From positions 1-23,255 of IMG/VR virus record IMGVR_UViG_3300025585_000174: a stretch of 23,255 bases of DNA; one strand, given 5' to 3'. How positions within the stretch are numbered: position 1 is the first letter of the stretch; each line of letters opens with the position of its first letter. The DNA is from a virus. Under the pieces are notes generated by a model, which worked only from the letters and a program-made list of their open reading frames with translations, was not told the DNA's origin and did not search any database. A program made the translations under genes and the position numbers. Below are positions 1-7,364 of the stretch, one piece after another.

Positions 1-322
1 GCACAAACAATCGTTTGTTTGATTCAGCTGCGGCATTGAGCGCCGCCTGAATCGCCGCCGTGTCGTCTGTTACCCCATCCCCCACAGCCCCAAAATCCTT
101 CACCGACACAACGTCCCGCAGCTTGCTTTGAACAGTCCGCTCGACCGCGCCCGTGCCTGCCTGGAGGAAGCCAACGTCAGCGATGTCCAGGTTGGTTTCG
201 ATGTAGTCCTGCAGTTGCAGAACCGACATCTTTCTGGTGTCGCCGTTCGACTCGTCGTAGGTCGGGATCTGATCAGCCGAAGTGACTTCGCCGATGCTCG
301 AAAGCTGGTTAATCGTGGGCAT
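1..322 (-). CDS. Tailspike / tail fibre protein, N-terminal part (runs off left edge)
   Basis: Only the first 107 or so residues are in the window; the rest lies beyond base 1. The protein starts MPTINQLSSIGEV and has an N-terminal virion-binding-type segment (about residues 1-60). It then has the linker AGTGAVERTVQSKLRD and the motif VKDFGAVGDGVTDDTAAIQ (about residues 75-93). That motif is the classic entry into a right-handed beta-helix of the pectate-lyase-3 type found in phage tailspikes that bind or cleave surface polysaccharide. The ATG overlaps the TGA of the gp4-like gene by one base (TGATG), so the two are translationally coupled. The position directly after the gp4-like gene suits a tail component. 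The receptor and any enzymatic activity cannot be judged because the catalytic part is missing. Confidence 0.85.
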   Translation of the reverse strand, partial: MPTINQLSSIGEVTSADQIPTYDESNGDTRKMSVLQLQDYIETNLDIADVGFLQAGTGAVERTVQSKLRDVVSVKDFGAVGDGVTDDTAAIQAALNAAAESNKRLFV

Positions 323-804
323 CAGTAAAACTCCAATATGCCTTCAGGCCCGGTCTCGACGGGATCAACAGGCGGCTCGAGGAAGGGGTCATCCGCAACG
401 CGCCAGTACTTGTTGCCTGCGCCTGCTGGCATGGTGCCGGGCATCTGCTGCTCAATGGGCGCTGTTGCGCGCTGCAGAACGGTATCGTATGCGCCTTTAG
501 CTGCAATGCGCGTCTCGAGCATGACAGCCTTGCCGTAGCTGGGCGCCAGGCGTAGAGCCAGGTTGAGGATGATTGCTTCGTTGGCAGAGTCAGGCACCGA
601 CGTTTCGTCGTTAATCGAACCCTGCTCTGGCGATGCGGGAATAGGATAGCTCAGGCGAATGCCCTTACCATTCCAATCGGCCATCATGGCGTCGAGCCGT
701 CGCCGAGCGTATTCCAACTGCTCGGGCGATAGATCGAACACGTAGGACGCCAGGCCGATCTCGGTCAGCGCTGCTTCAACGAACTGTCTTCGTGTGTACG
801 CCAC
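322..804 (-). CDS. P22 gp4-like head-tail adaptor / tail accessory factor
   Basis: 160-aa protein starting at GTG 804. Its N-terminus (RRQFVEAALTEIGLAS, then an LDAMMADWNGKGIRL segment near residues 37-51) follows the pattern of P22 gp4, the tail accessory factor that forms a ring under the portal and helps close the DNA-filled head. From family knowledge, gp4 relatives are about 150-170 aa, so the length fits. The C-terminus is proline-rich and probably flexible. A GAGGA stretch lies almost directly against the GTG, which is a short spacing, but no better in-frame start keeps the conserved N-terminus. The first 29 bases overlap the end of the preceding 128-aa gene. It is followed by the tailspike with a one-base overlap. 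The assignment rests on motif pattern and gene order (coat, then gp4, then tail). Confidence 0.8.
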   Translation of the reverse strand: MAYTRRQFVEAALTEIGLASYVFDLSPEQLEYARRRLDAMMADWNGKGIRLSYPIPASPEQGSINDETSVPDSANEAIILNLALRLAPSYGKAVMLETRIAAKGAYDTVLQRATAPIEQQMPGTMPAGAGNKYWRVADDPFLEPPVDPVETGPEGILEFY

Positions 805-1162
805 TCCTCATCACCTCGCTGATCCGACTGAGCAACACTTGATCGCTCGTCCGGGCATTGTATCCGATGCCGAGCTTTTTCGCTTGCATCTCCATTTCAG
901 AGCGTGTAGGCGGGCCGTTGTCCATGATTTCGACCACCTTCCGCCTGCGCAGCTCACGCACGCGCGCCTTGCCTTTGAGTTTGGGATAGGCATTCACGCC
1001 CGCCGCTTCGATAGCCTCCTCGACCGTCTCGAACCAGTGGCCCGTTTTCAGAGCTTCCGCCAGATCGGCCTCGTCAACAACCGTCGCGCAACCCCATGTC
1101 GGGTGGCTCGATGTCTTGGCATATGGCCCGGGTGACTTGTATACGTGTCTCGGAAAATCCAC
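776..1162 (-). CDS. Conserved phage protein with C-terminal HeH/SAP-like segment
   Basis: 128 aa with a GTG start at 1162, preceded by GGAGGGAAA. The N-terminus begins MDFPRHVYKSPGP, an opening I associate with small phage proteins encoded near coat genes. The C-terminal part (about residues 85-118, TRSEMEMQAKKLGIGYN followed by RTSDQVLLSRI) looks like a small helix-extended-helix (HeH/LEM/SAP-like) fold often found at the end of phage head proteins. The middle is basic (KGKARVRELRRRK). It lies between a tiny basic protein and the gp4-like adaptor, so a virion or assembly role is likely, but its exact job is unknown. No signal peptide or membrane segment is seen. Confidence 0.75.
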   Translation of the reverse strand: MDFPRHVYKSPGPYAKTSSHPTWGCATVVDEADLAEALKTGHWFETVEEAIEAAGVNAYPKLKGKARVRELRRRKVVEIMDNGPPTRSEMEMQAKKLGIGYNARTSDQVLLSRISEVMRSGVHTKTVR

Positions 1163-1170
1163 TTTCCCTC

Positions 1171-1341
1171 CTACTTCTTCTTCGCCTTCGGAGCCTTGCT
1201 CGGCTTGCCTGCCTTCATGGCCGCTTCCCGCGCGGTCGAAAGCGCAATCGCAATCGCCTGCTTCTGCGGGCGGCCTGACTTCACCTCTTTAGAGATGTTC
1301 TCGCTGATTGATTTTTTACTGTAACCCTTTTTGAGCGGCAT
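1171..1341 (-). CDS. Small basic phage protein (56 aa, DUF6496-like)
   Basis: This short gene encodes 56 residues, [20 protein letters not shown] and onward, ending in a lysine-rich tail (KAPKAKKK). A GAGGTG ribosome-binding site sits 4 bases before the ATG. The pattern ([14 protein letters not shown]...[17 protein letters not shown]) matches small basic proteins common beside phage head genes. I believe these are grouped near DUF6496, but the family name is tentative. It is the first gene after the coat terminator and lies 8 bases before the next gene. It may bind DNA or RNA because of its charge, but the function is unknown. Confidence 0.72.
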   Translation of the reverse strand: MPLKKGYSKKSISENISKEVKSGRPQKQAIAIALSTAREAAMKAGKPSKAPKAKKK

Positions 1342-1350
1342 CGTTCACCT

Positions 1351-1380
1351 CAAAAAAAATGGGGGGCATTGCGCCCCCCA
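1351..1380 (-). terminator. Rho-independent terminator after the coat gene
   Basis: Read on the minus strand, a 7-bp perfect G/C stem (GGGGGGC pairing with GCCCCCC, bases 1361-1379, 5-base loop) is followed directly by eight T residues (1352-1359). This is a textbook intrinsic terminator 21 bases past the coat stop codon. It should end most transcripts carrying the coat gene, and partial read-through would lower expression of the four downstream genes relative to coat. Confidence 0.93.
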
Positions 1381-1400
1381 AAGTTTAGCTTATCGGATCA

Positions 1401-2672
1401 TTACTGTCCGAACAGCAGTACGCCCGACATCTCAGGAGCACGGTTGACCACGCCGTACAGCGTGTCCAGACGATACTTGATCGTCATCGTGTCGATGTCA
1501 TAGAACTTCTGCATGACCAGCTCGATGCCCTGATCCGTCGATGCGCGCAGTACTGCGGCACCGCTATCGGTCGGGACAGCATACCGGCCCGGCAACAGCT
1601 CGATTGCATCGCGCTGCCAGAAGCAGTTGACGTTGCAAGCGTTATCATTCAGCCAGTTGATCGCAGCAGTTGCAGACGTGCTAGCCACGTTGATGTTCTT
1701 GTACTGCAGCTCGGCGTCCGTGGGAGCCGAGTTCGCACCGATCATCGGAGGGCTGATCGTCATGGTCGTGCCAGAATCTACCGAGATCACGCGGAAAGTC
1801 TTGGGCTGGCCCGTCGACTGCTTGGTGATCTGGTGAACGGCTTCGATGCCAGCAATCGTGAACGCATCGCCTGCGTTGACGCCGCTGGTCGTCGAAACCG
1901 TGACCTGCTGGTAGCGGTTGTCCACGTTCAGCACGCCTGCGGTTGCAGTCGTGGTCGCACGCGGAACGAACCGAACTTGCGCGCCGTTGGTAGCGATGGT
2001 CACAGAGGTGGCCTGTGCTGCCAGACGGTTTGCGTAGTCCAGCTTGTAGGTCTCAAAACCAGCAACCATGCCGACGTACGAACGCTCATACGCGCGGTCC
2101 GACTTTGCGTTGCCGAACGAGCGGGTAGCCGTCGCCAGGTTGCCAGCCAGGCCGTTGTAGTCGCGGGTCGACAGAGCCAAGTATCGGTCATAATCCGGCA
2201 CGCCCTGCTCGTTCATGATCGCGTCGCACAGAGCAACGTCGTCGTAGTCACCGGCAGCGCCAGCAACTGCAACGACCAGCGTGCCCTGGTTAGCAGCAGC
2301 GTTCATGACAGAGCGGTTGATGTCGGACGCCAGCTTCTGCTTTGCAGCGTCGCCGAGGCGGCCTTCCTGCAGTGCGTCACGCAGTTCCTTGGCGTTCAGC
2401 TTCCAAGCCGACGTCTTGGAGAAGCCGAGCGTTGCCGGTACCGAAAGCTGAGTCATGTCGTCGTAGTTGGACGAAATGCTCGAGCCTACGGTCGAGTCGA
2501 AGCTTTGCGCGATGTAGGGCATCGGGCGCCAGATGGTGTCGCGTGCGCGCTCCATCGTGGTGGCGTCGGTGTTGAACACAGCGACGTTGCGCGACAGTAC
2601 CAGCGCGTCTTGGAAGCCCTCGAGAATGTTCTCAAAGGCAACGATTTCCTCTTTCGAGAATGCATTAGCCAT
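1401..2672 (-). CDS. Major capsid (coat) protein, P22 gp5-like, with I-domain
   Basis: 423-aa major capsid protein. P22 gp5 is about 430 aa, so the length fits. The N-terminal arm is followed by ERARDTIWRPMPYIAQ (about 41-55), matching the P22 pattern of a TIW.P segment. Residues about 225-325 form an inserted beta-rich domain with NVDNRYQQVTVSTTSGVNAGDAF (about 249-271), equivalent to the P22 coat I-domain that stabilises the subunit and guides capsid size. The end (DTLYGVVNRAPEMSGVLL) also follows P22. The fold is HK97-like and assembles on the scaffold encoded just upstream. The start has a GAGGA ribosome-binding site 6 bases before the ATG. A strong terminator follows, as expected for the most highly expressed virion gene. 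Confidence 0.93.
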   Translation of the reverse strand: MANAFSKEEIVAFENILEGFQDALVLSRNVAVFNTDATTMERARDTIWRPMPYIAQSFDSTVGSSISSNYDDMTQLSVPATLGFSKTSAWKLNAKELRDALQEGRLGDAAKQKLASDINRSVMNAAANQGTLVVAVAGAAGDYDDVALCDAIMNEQGVPDYDRYLALSTRDYNGLAGNLATATRSFGNAKSDRAYERSYVGMVAGFETYKLDYANRLAAQATSVTIATNGAQVRFVPRATTTATAGVLNVDNRYQQVTVSTTSGVNAGDAFTIAGIEAVHQITKQSTGQPKTFRVISVDSGTTMTISPPMIGANSAPTDAELQYKNINVASTSATAAINWLNDNACNVNCFWQRDAIELLPGRYAVPTDSGAAVLRASTDQGIELVMQKFYDIDTMTIKYRLDTLYGVVNRAPEMSGVLLFGQ

Positions 2673-2683
2673 TTTTCAGTCCT

Positions 2684-3487
2684 CTATTTCTGCTTTGCCC
2701 GCTTGTAGGCCAGCACCTTCGACAGATCACCCGTCTTCAGTGCCTCAGCCCGCAGGCGGTCGAGTTGGTTATCTACAGTCCCTGCCGTGCGGCCCGAGCT
2801 TTTCACGGGCGACTCCGGCGGCGGCGGCGGCTTTCGAGTGGTCACTTTGAGTTCCTTTTCGAGTTTCGCAACCGCGAATGCAAATTTCACGGGATCGGAG
2901 ATCGCTGCTAGCTCCTTTGCACGCTTCGGGTTCTTCCCGATTGCGTACACAACCAGTGCCGGGTTATCTGCGCCTTGAAGCAGGATGCCTTGCTGGACCT
3001 CGGAGAGCGCTTCTTGCGTGGTCGCTTCTGCGTCCTCGTAGTCCCGTACCCGCAACGCCGACTTGGCCTTGCCGTAGTCATCCAACTTCGCCTGCCACGA
3101 ACGTGCTGCTTCTTCCTCTGCCGCCTTGGCTTTCGCCGATTCGGCATCGACTGCACGCTTTCGCTCGTACCAGCTTTCGAGAGCGCCCTCAAACTTGTCA
3201 GTGTCGTAATCGAAGTCCTCGAGCTTCGGCTTATTCCCAAGCGGCGGCCGTTTCGGCTCCGCAGTGGACAGCTTGGCTTCAAGCTCTCGAATCAGACGCT
3301 GCTGCTCGCGGTGGCTCTTGCGCAGCTCCTTAACCCACTGTGGCGCGGGCTGCGATTCTTCCTCGTGAGGTGGCGACTCCTCACCAATCGAGACGACTAC
3401 CTCTTCCTCTTCCACATCCTCGACCGTCTCGGTCTCTGGCGCTTCTGGTTCGAGTTCGACCTCTTCTGCCGTGTTTTCGATATCCAT
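2684..3487 (-). CDS. Capsid scaffolding protein (P22 gp8-like)
   Basis: 267 aa from ATG 3487, chosen because AGGCGAG precedes it; an upstream ATG at 3517 has no ribosome-binding site. The N-terminus is extremely acidic (runs of E and D to about residue 45). The middle is charged and helical (WVKELRKSHREQQRLIRELEAKL and an alanine-rich coil). Then comes a segment like the P22 scaffold (DNPALVVYAIGKNPKRAKELAAI), and a basic helix-turn-helix tail (DQ/NQLDRLRAEALKTGDLSKVLAYKRAKQK) of the type that binds coat in P22. The position directly before coat supports scaffold. The protein would be inside the procapsid and leave before DNA packaging. There is little sequence identity to P22, as is usual for scaffolds. 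Confidence 0.87.
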   Translation of the reverse strand: MDIENTAEEVELEPEAPETETVEDVEEEEVVVSIGEESPPHEEESQPAPQWVKELRKSHREQQRLIRELEAKLSTAEPKRPPLGNKPKLEDFDYDTDKFEGALESWYERKRAVDAESAKAKAAEEEAARSWQAKLDDYGKAKSALRVRDYEDAEATTQEALSEVQQGILLQGADNPALVVYAIGKNPKRAKELAAISDPVKFAFAVAKLEKELKVTTRKPPPPPESPVKSSGRTAGTVDNQLDRLRAEALKTGDLSKVLAYKRAKQK

Positions 3488-3519
3488 ATACTCGCCTGGT
3501 TGGTTGGCGGAAACCATGA

Positions 3520-3535
3520 ATCAATATTAATTGAT
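3520..3535. repeat. AT-rich inverted repeat before the scaffold gene
   Basis: ATCAAT and ATTGAT form a 6-bp inverted repeat around ATTA in the short gap between the repeat-protein gene and the scaffold gene. The gap is the most AT-rich spot in the capsid block. It could hold a protein-binding site or an extra promoter for scaffold and coat, but no clear -35/-10 pair is visible. Confidence 0.4.
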
Positions 3536-3536
3536 A

Positions 3537-4376
3537 TTACGCAGCGATGCCAAGTGCAACCAGCAACGCTCTTGACTCCATCTCGTCGATGATGTCGAGG
3601 ATCTCAAGCAGCTCGGCCTCCTCCTGCGCGAATATCTCGACAACCTTGGCCGCAGTCTCGACCTCATCGCGCAGGCGCTCGGAGGTTTCTGTCTCGACCC
3701 GAAGACGCTCGACCTCGGTGCGGAGCTGTTCGAGCGTAGCGCGGGCAGATTCGTATTCGCGCACCAGCTCGGCCACCCGTCGGGCGGATTCAGAGTCGGA
3801 CGCGCGCAGGATCTTGGTGGCAGTCTTGACTTCCTGCGCTGCGGTTTCAGTCTTCAGCGACGCCTCAAGCCTGGCGCGCTCGTTCGCCCAGCCGCGTTGG
3901 CGCTTTTGCTTGCCAATGCCACCGCCGCCCACCAACTGGGTAATGGTCGCGGTGGAGTCAAGCGTGTCGCCTTCCTCGGTGACGTTGAGGCTGCCCGTCG
4001 CGCCGGAGGTGCCGCTTGACGCAAGTGTGTCGCCGTCTTCGGTGACAGACAAGCTGCCAGTGATAGCCAGCGCGCCGGTGGATGCTAGGGCGTCGTCTTC
4101 CTCGGTGACGCTGAGGCTACCGGTGATCGGCAGGGTTCCGGTCGAGGCGAGCGTGTCGCCTTCTTCGGTTACGGTCAGAGAGCCTGTGAGCGGTAGGATT
4201 CCGGTAGAGGCTAGGCTGTCGCCTTCTTCGGTGGCCGCTAGGCTGCCCGCAATCGCTAGCGCGCCAGTGCTGGCTAGAGTGTCATCGGCCTCGGTGACGT
4301 TGAGGGTTCCGGTGATGGCGCCGGCTGCAGACTGTAGCTCTGCCCCGCCCTGAAGTAACGGCCCCCACCAGATCAT
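3537..4376 (-). CDS. Repeat protein: six 21-residue TEEGD repeats plus coiled coil
   Basis: 279 aa. Residues 23-148 are six tandem 21-residue units with the core GSLxVTEEGDTLASTG, then five variable positions. Similar GxLxxTExxDTLxSxG repeats occur in phage virion proteins; their fold is probably short beta-strands in a fibre or adhesion module. A glycine-rich hinge (VGGGG) follows, then a basic stretch (KQKRQRGWANERAR). A long coiled-coil region (about residues 165-268, rich in E, L and R with heptad-like spacing) ends the protein. It lies just before scaffold and after the glycine-rich genes. A virion decoration, fibre or assembly role is likely, but I do not recognise a named family for the full length. 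The N-terminus (MIWWGPLL) is short and not a convincing signal peptide. Confidence 0.8.
   Translation of the reverse strand: MIWWGPLLQGGAELQSAAGAITGTLNVTEADDTLASTGALAIAGSLAATEEGDSLASTGILPLTGSLTVTEEGDTLASTGTLPITGSLSVTEEDDALASTGALAITGSLSVTEDGDTLASSGTSGATGSLNVTEEGDTLDSTATITQLVGGGGIGKQKRQRGWANERARLEASLKTETAAQEVKTATKILRASDSESARRVAELVREYESARATLEQLRTEVERLRVETETSERLRDEVETAAKVVEIFAQEEAELLEILDIIDEMESRALLVALGIAA
3933..4310 (-). repeat. Six in-frame 63-bp tandem repeats
   Basis: The DNA behind the 21-residue repeats consists of six tandem 63-bp units that have diverged but keep the frame. Units differ mainly in the last five codons and at third positions. Tandem in-frame repeats of this kind can gain or lose units by recombination, changing protein length without a frameshift. 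Confidence 0.85.
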
Positions 4377-4379
4377 TTA

Positions 4380-4727
4380 TTAGGCAACCGACCGGATGGA
4401 CCAGTTGATGGTGCGGTCAGTACCGAAATTCTTCGTCAGGGTGAACGTCCAGCCATGAAGGAACAGGATCGCAGGCGTGACGTAAACAGGTTCAGACTGC
4501 GCCCCAGCGAATACAACTTCCTGCACCACGCGCTGCGTGCTGCTTGATTGAACCTTCTCGTAGATTTTGAGCGTGTACTGTTCGGTCGAGGTCAGTGCAT
4601 TAAGATCCAGAAAAAGCTGGTAGATCCCGTCAGTCGTCTGCGCGGAGACAGTCGTGCTTGCACTAGGCAAATCATACTCAGTTGTACTGATCGAGGCGCT
4701 GCCGTTAAATGCTTCAGAAATTGCCAT
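4380..4727 (-). CDS. Small conserved phage virion-type protein
   Basis: 115 aa beginning MAISEAFNGSASISTTEYDL. The sequence is beta-rich with no charged coil or membrane segment (for example YQLFLDLNALTS, then YTLKIYEKVQ). This pattern is common among small proteins encoded with phage head and tail genes, usually left unnamed. The ATG overlaps the TGA of the glycine-rich gene by one base, and its stop is followed 3 bases later by the start of the repeat protein, so it is part of a coupled virion set. It may be a decoration or fibre-linked protein; this is inferred from context only. Confidence 0.72.
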   Translation of the reverse strand: MAISEAFNGSASISTTEYDLPSASTTVSAQTTDGIYQLFLDLNALTSTEQYTLKIYEKVQSSSTQRVVQEVVFAGAQSEPVYVTPAILFLHGWTFTLTKNFGTDRTINWSIRSVA

Positions 4728-5626
4728 CAGTCAGCGCTCCAGTATGTAATCCGTAAATATCCATCTGAACCGTCCCCTCCGTTTGCTCCACCGCCACCCC
4801 CGCCACCTCCAGCCCCATAGCCGGTTGCGTTGGCTCCATTGACTCCGCCGTTGCCTCCGTTGCCTCCTTCGCCGAACGGGCTGGAGCCACCGCACCCGCC
4901 GCCGCCACGCGAAGAAGAACCAGTATTATTGCCGGACCCTCCGACTGGATTTGTTCCTGCTGGGTCGGATCGGCTAGTCCAAAAAATCAACCGACCATTT
5001 CCAATTCCGCCGCCAGCGGCCCCGTTGGTGCTTCCGGACGTGCTGGCTCCACCGCCACCAGAACCGCTTGTCGCAAAAATCCGAAATGCAGTTAATGTGC
5101 CATTTTGACTTCCACTCGCTGGCGATGCTGCTGATGCGCCACCGCTTCCACCAGCAATAACTTTACCACCAGACAGCCCAGCCACTCCCGCGCTGCTTGT
5201 TGTTGTAGTGCCGTCAGCGCCGCCCAAGAATTTTATAGTCGATCCGGTGTCGGTCATGATTGGCGTGACAACGCCATCAATCGTCGTATCTCCGCCCGCT
5301 GTTGCGGCGGTTGTTGGTGTTCCGCCTGTGCCTTTTGCCCCTACTGTTACTGTCAAAGAGGTGTTTTGAACAACCTCAACAGGAAAATCAATACAACATA
5401 AGCCAGTTCCGCCACCACCACCGCCACCACTGTTTGTTGCATTTGTACCGCCTGTGCCGCCAGATCCTGCTCCGCAACCAGTTGCAAAAATCTGCGCAAC
5501 TCCGAGGGGAACAGTCCACGTCCACGGACCGTTAGCGCTTGTGCTATCTAGTATTCCGTCTATATTGATGCCGGTTCCGCGGATGAATTCTACAATGTGT
5601 TGCTTTATAACTGGCCCGCCTAGCAT
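4727..5626 (-). CDS. Glycine-rich appendage protein, copy B
   Basis: 299 aa. The N-terminus (LGGPVIKQHIVEFIRGTGI, then WTWTVPLGVAQIFATGCGAG) is followed by long glycine, serine and asparagine runs. It ends in a GYGAGGGGGGGG-type segment and SDGYLRITYW. The motif TWTVPxGVxxIxxTGxGAGGG is the mark of phage glycine-rich domains, seen in tail-fibre tips and adhesins. These may fold as polyglycine II bundles and bind receptors, as known for some T-even adhesins. The same layout occurs in the preceding gene, so the two are paralogues. Base composition is AT-richer than in terminase or portal in parts (for example around 5341-5400). The ATG directly follows the TAA of its paralogue. It is most likely a virion surface protein. 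Confidence 0.82.
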   Translation of the reverse strand: MLGGPVIKQHIVEFIRGTGINIDGILDSTSANGPWTWTVPLGVAQIFATGCGAGSGGTGGTNATNSGGGGGGGTGLCCIDFPVEVVQNTSLTVTVGAKGTGGTPTTAATAGGDTTIDGVVTPIMTDTGSTIKFLGGADGTTTTSSAGVAGLSGGKVIAGGSGGASAASPASGSQNGTLTAFRIFATSGSGGGGASTSGSTNGAAGGGIGNGRLIFWTSRSDPAGTNPVGGSGNNTGSSSRGGGGCGGSSPFGEGGNGGNGGVNGANATGYGAGGGGGGGGANGGDGSDGYLRITYWSAD

Positions 5627-6553
5627 TTAGTCAATGCTCCAATAGACAAATCGAATATATCCTTTTGATCCATTTCCGCCAGAACCGCCACCACCGCCAC
5701 CACCGCCGCCAGCTCCATACCCTGTAGCGTTGCTTCCGTCTTGGCTTGAACTTGCGGCATTACCGCCTCCATTTCCTCCGTTTCCAAAGAAACTAGAAGC
5801 GCCAGCTCCGCCACCACCAGAACTGCGTGTTCCGTTTTGCCCGCCAGTTCCGCCGACCGCAGCAGTTACTCCGCCTTGATCCATCCAGTTACCAAAAGTA
5901 TTAGACCCAGCGCCGCCACCATTACCCCCCGCTGACGAACCTCCTGTCGTGTTGTACCCCCCGCCGCCAGCGCCGCCTCGGGTAAAGCAGTATGGATCAA
6001 ATAGGAGTGTTAAAGAATTTCCGCCGGGGCCGGGAGATGTATTGGATGCGCTGCCACCGCCGTTGTTAAGGTTAAATCTTCCGCCCTCACCTCCAGAGCC
6101 GCCATTAACTGCGCCACCAGACATACCAAAAGACCCACCAGCGCCTAAAATTTCAAATGTTGTACTGTTAATGTTAAAAAGAGCAACAGACACAGGAGAA
6201 ATAGTGGTGCTTCCTCCTGCCGCAACGTTGTTAGACGCAGCACTGCCGTTACTTGCCGCGCCAATGGCAATTGTCAGGTTTGTTCCTGCAACAACATCAA
6301 CCGGAAGATTTATAACGCACATTCCTGCGCCGCCACCACCGCCACCTGCAGCGGCGGTTGCGTTAGCACTTCCGCCATTTCCACCAGCACCGCCACCACA
6401 CCCAGTTACAAAAAGTTTTGTCACACCAGCAGGCACAGTCCAGCTAAATGGCGAAGCGGTGTCTGACGTGTCAACCACGCCATCGGTCTTGATGCCGGTC
6501 CCATCGATGAACTCGACTACATGCTGACGCAGTACAGGTCCGCCGAGGCTCAC
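5627..6553 (-). CDS. Glycine-rich appendage protein, copy A
   Basis: 308 aa with a GTG start at 6553, in a GTGA overlap with the stop of the preceding gene. The N-terminus (SLGGPVLRQHVVEFIDGTGI, SWTVPAGVTKLFVTGCGGG) and the C-terminus (GYGAGGGGGGGGG then KGYIRFVYWS) mirror the next gene. The centre differs in length and order of glycine runs. It is a phage glycine-rich domain protein, probably on the virion surface and possibly receptor-binding or decorating. The start choice preserves the paralogue's N-terminus. The wide G/S/N content and low-complexity repeats would favour recombination. Its place between portal and scaffold is unusual for P22-type phages. Confidence 0.82.
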   Translation of the reverse strand: MSLGGPVLRQHVVEFIDGTGIKTDGVVDTSDTASPFSWTVPAGVTKLFVTGCGGGAGGNGGSANATAAAGGGGGGAGMCVINLPVDVVAGTNLTIAIGAASNGSAASNNVAAGGSTTISPVSVALFNINSTTFEILGAGGSFGMSGGAVNGGSGGEGGRFNLNNGGGSASNTSPGPGGNSLTLLFDPYCFTRGGAGGGGYNTTGGSSAGGNGGGAGSNTFGNWMDQGGVTAAVGGTGGQNGTRSSGGGGAGASSFFGNGGNGGGNAASSSQDGSNATGYGAGGGGGGGGGSGGNGSKGYIRFVYWSID

Positions 6554-6960
6554 TGATCTACCTCCAGAATGCGGTCGGCATCTGCTGCCGAAATGAAGCC
6601 CTGCTGTTGCAGATAGCGCACATATCGGATCGTGTCTGGGTCGTCAGCAGCGATCTCGGTGGCAATGTCGAGCAGCTCGTGTGCGTCAATGATTACCGGG
6701 TCGGTCGATGCCCGGATGGCGATGCGCTGCTCAGGCGTAAAGCGACGCAGGAATTCCAGTCGGCTGACCGGGAGGATTACATGTACGTATGGCGCTTTCG
6801 AGAAGTTCTGCCCGTCGTACAGATCGCCCGGGCCATAGCCGCGCAGTGCGTCCGTGCGCTCGATGCAGATGTGGTCGGGGTAAAACCTCTGCGCGCGTTC
6901 TACGCTGTCCGCACAGATGCAGTTGTCTACCTTTCCGTCTTTGATCAAAAAGACATCCAT
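6550..6960 (-). CDS. Conserved phage protein, tail/head-associated
   Basis: 136 aa from ATG 6960, which overlaps the previous TGA by one base; a GTG one codon upstream is also possible. The N-terminal half begins MDVFLIKDGKVDNCICADS. The C-terminal half, about residues 70-136 (RRFTPEQRIAIRASTDPVIIDAHELL, then TIRYVRYLQQQGFISAADADRIL), is a helical domain often found at the end of small phage proteins encoded near tail fibres and appendages. No enzyme motif is visible. Translational coupling to the 133-aa gene and the glycine-rich protein suggests a role in building or attaching these appendages, but this is inference. Confidence 0.75.
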   Translation of the reverse strand: MDVFLIKDGKVDNCICADSVERAQRFYPDHICIERTDALRGYGPGDLYDGQNFSKAPYVHVILPVSRLEFLRRFTPEQRIAIRASTDPVIIDAHELLDIATEIAADDPDTIRYVRYLQQQGFISAADADRILEVDQ

Positions 6961-7361
6961 CACGCATTACCCGCCGTCAGGGTGAACGCGGTCACAGTGA
7001 AAGACTGCCCGCTCGTAAAGCTCACGCTGTCAACAATCATGTCCGTTGCGCTGGTCCCGACGGTGCCCTGCGCGTGACAGGTGGTGCCGTCGGATGCATA
7101 TAACCGGAAGTGTGCGGCAGTTCCGGATGCATCCGCAGACGCATCCGTCCAGGTTCCCGCCTTCGACTTAGTGCCGCCGGTGGCGGCGTCCATCCAGTCT
7201 GACGGCAGGTTGATTGTTGCCAGAACCGTGCCGCTGTCTGCCGCCGCGCAGTTGGCAGGAACCGAGCCGCTGCGGATCTTGAGCACAGCCGAAGCGCCGA
7301 TGGCAGTCTCGACCGCATCGAGCTTGGCGTTGCGAACAGTTACGGAATACTGAAGCGTCAT
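6960..7361 (-). CDS. Conserved phage virion-type protein (133 aa)
   Basis: 133 aa, MTLQYSVTVRNAKLDAVETAIG at the start. It is beta-rich with TVLATINLPSDWM and SFTSGQSFTVTAFTLTAGN. The pattern YSVxVRNAxLDAxE, then the A/P...CAAADSGTVLATINLPSDWM segment, is common in unnamed phage structural-region proteins. GGAGT precedes the ATG by 5 bases and lies inside the end of the portal gene. No signal peptide or membrane helix is seen. It is probably a minor head or tail protein; the exact role is unknown. Confidence 0.75.
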   Translation of the reverse strand: MTLQYSVTVRNAKLDAVETAIGASAVLKIRSGSVPANCAAADSGTVLATINLPSDWMDAATGGTKSKAGTWTDASADASGTAAHFRLYASDGTTCHAQGTVGTSATDMIVDSVSFTSGQSFTVTAFTLTAGNA

Positions 7362-7364
7362 TGT

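Noticed and set aside
1833-2708. Long plus-strand open frame opposite the coat gene
   Set aside because: It mirrors the GC-rich codon bias of the coat gene and has no recognisable protein pattern. The coat gene on the other strand is certain.
3933-4310. CRISPR array
   Set aside because: The 63-bp units are contiguous, in frame and encode a protein repeat; there are no spacers between conserved repeats.
5949-6527. Proline-rich plus-strand frame
   Set aside because: Antisense of glycine codons (GGN read as NCC), so the proline-rich protein is an artefact.
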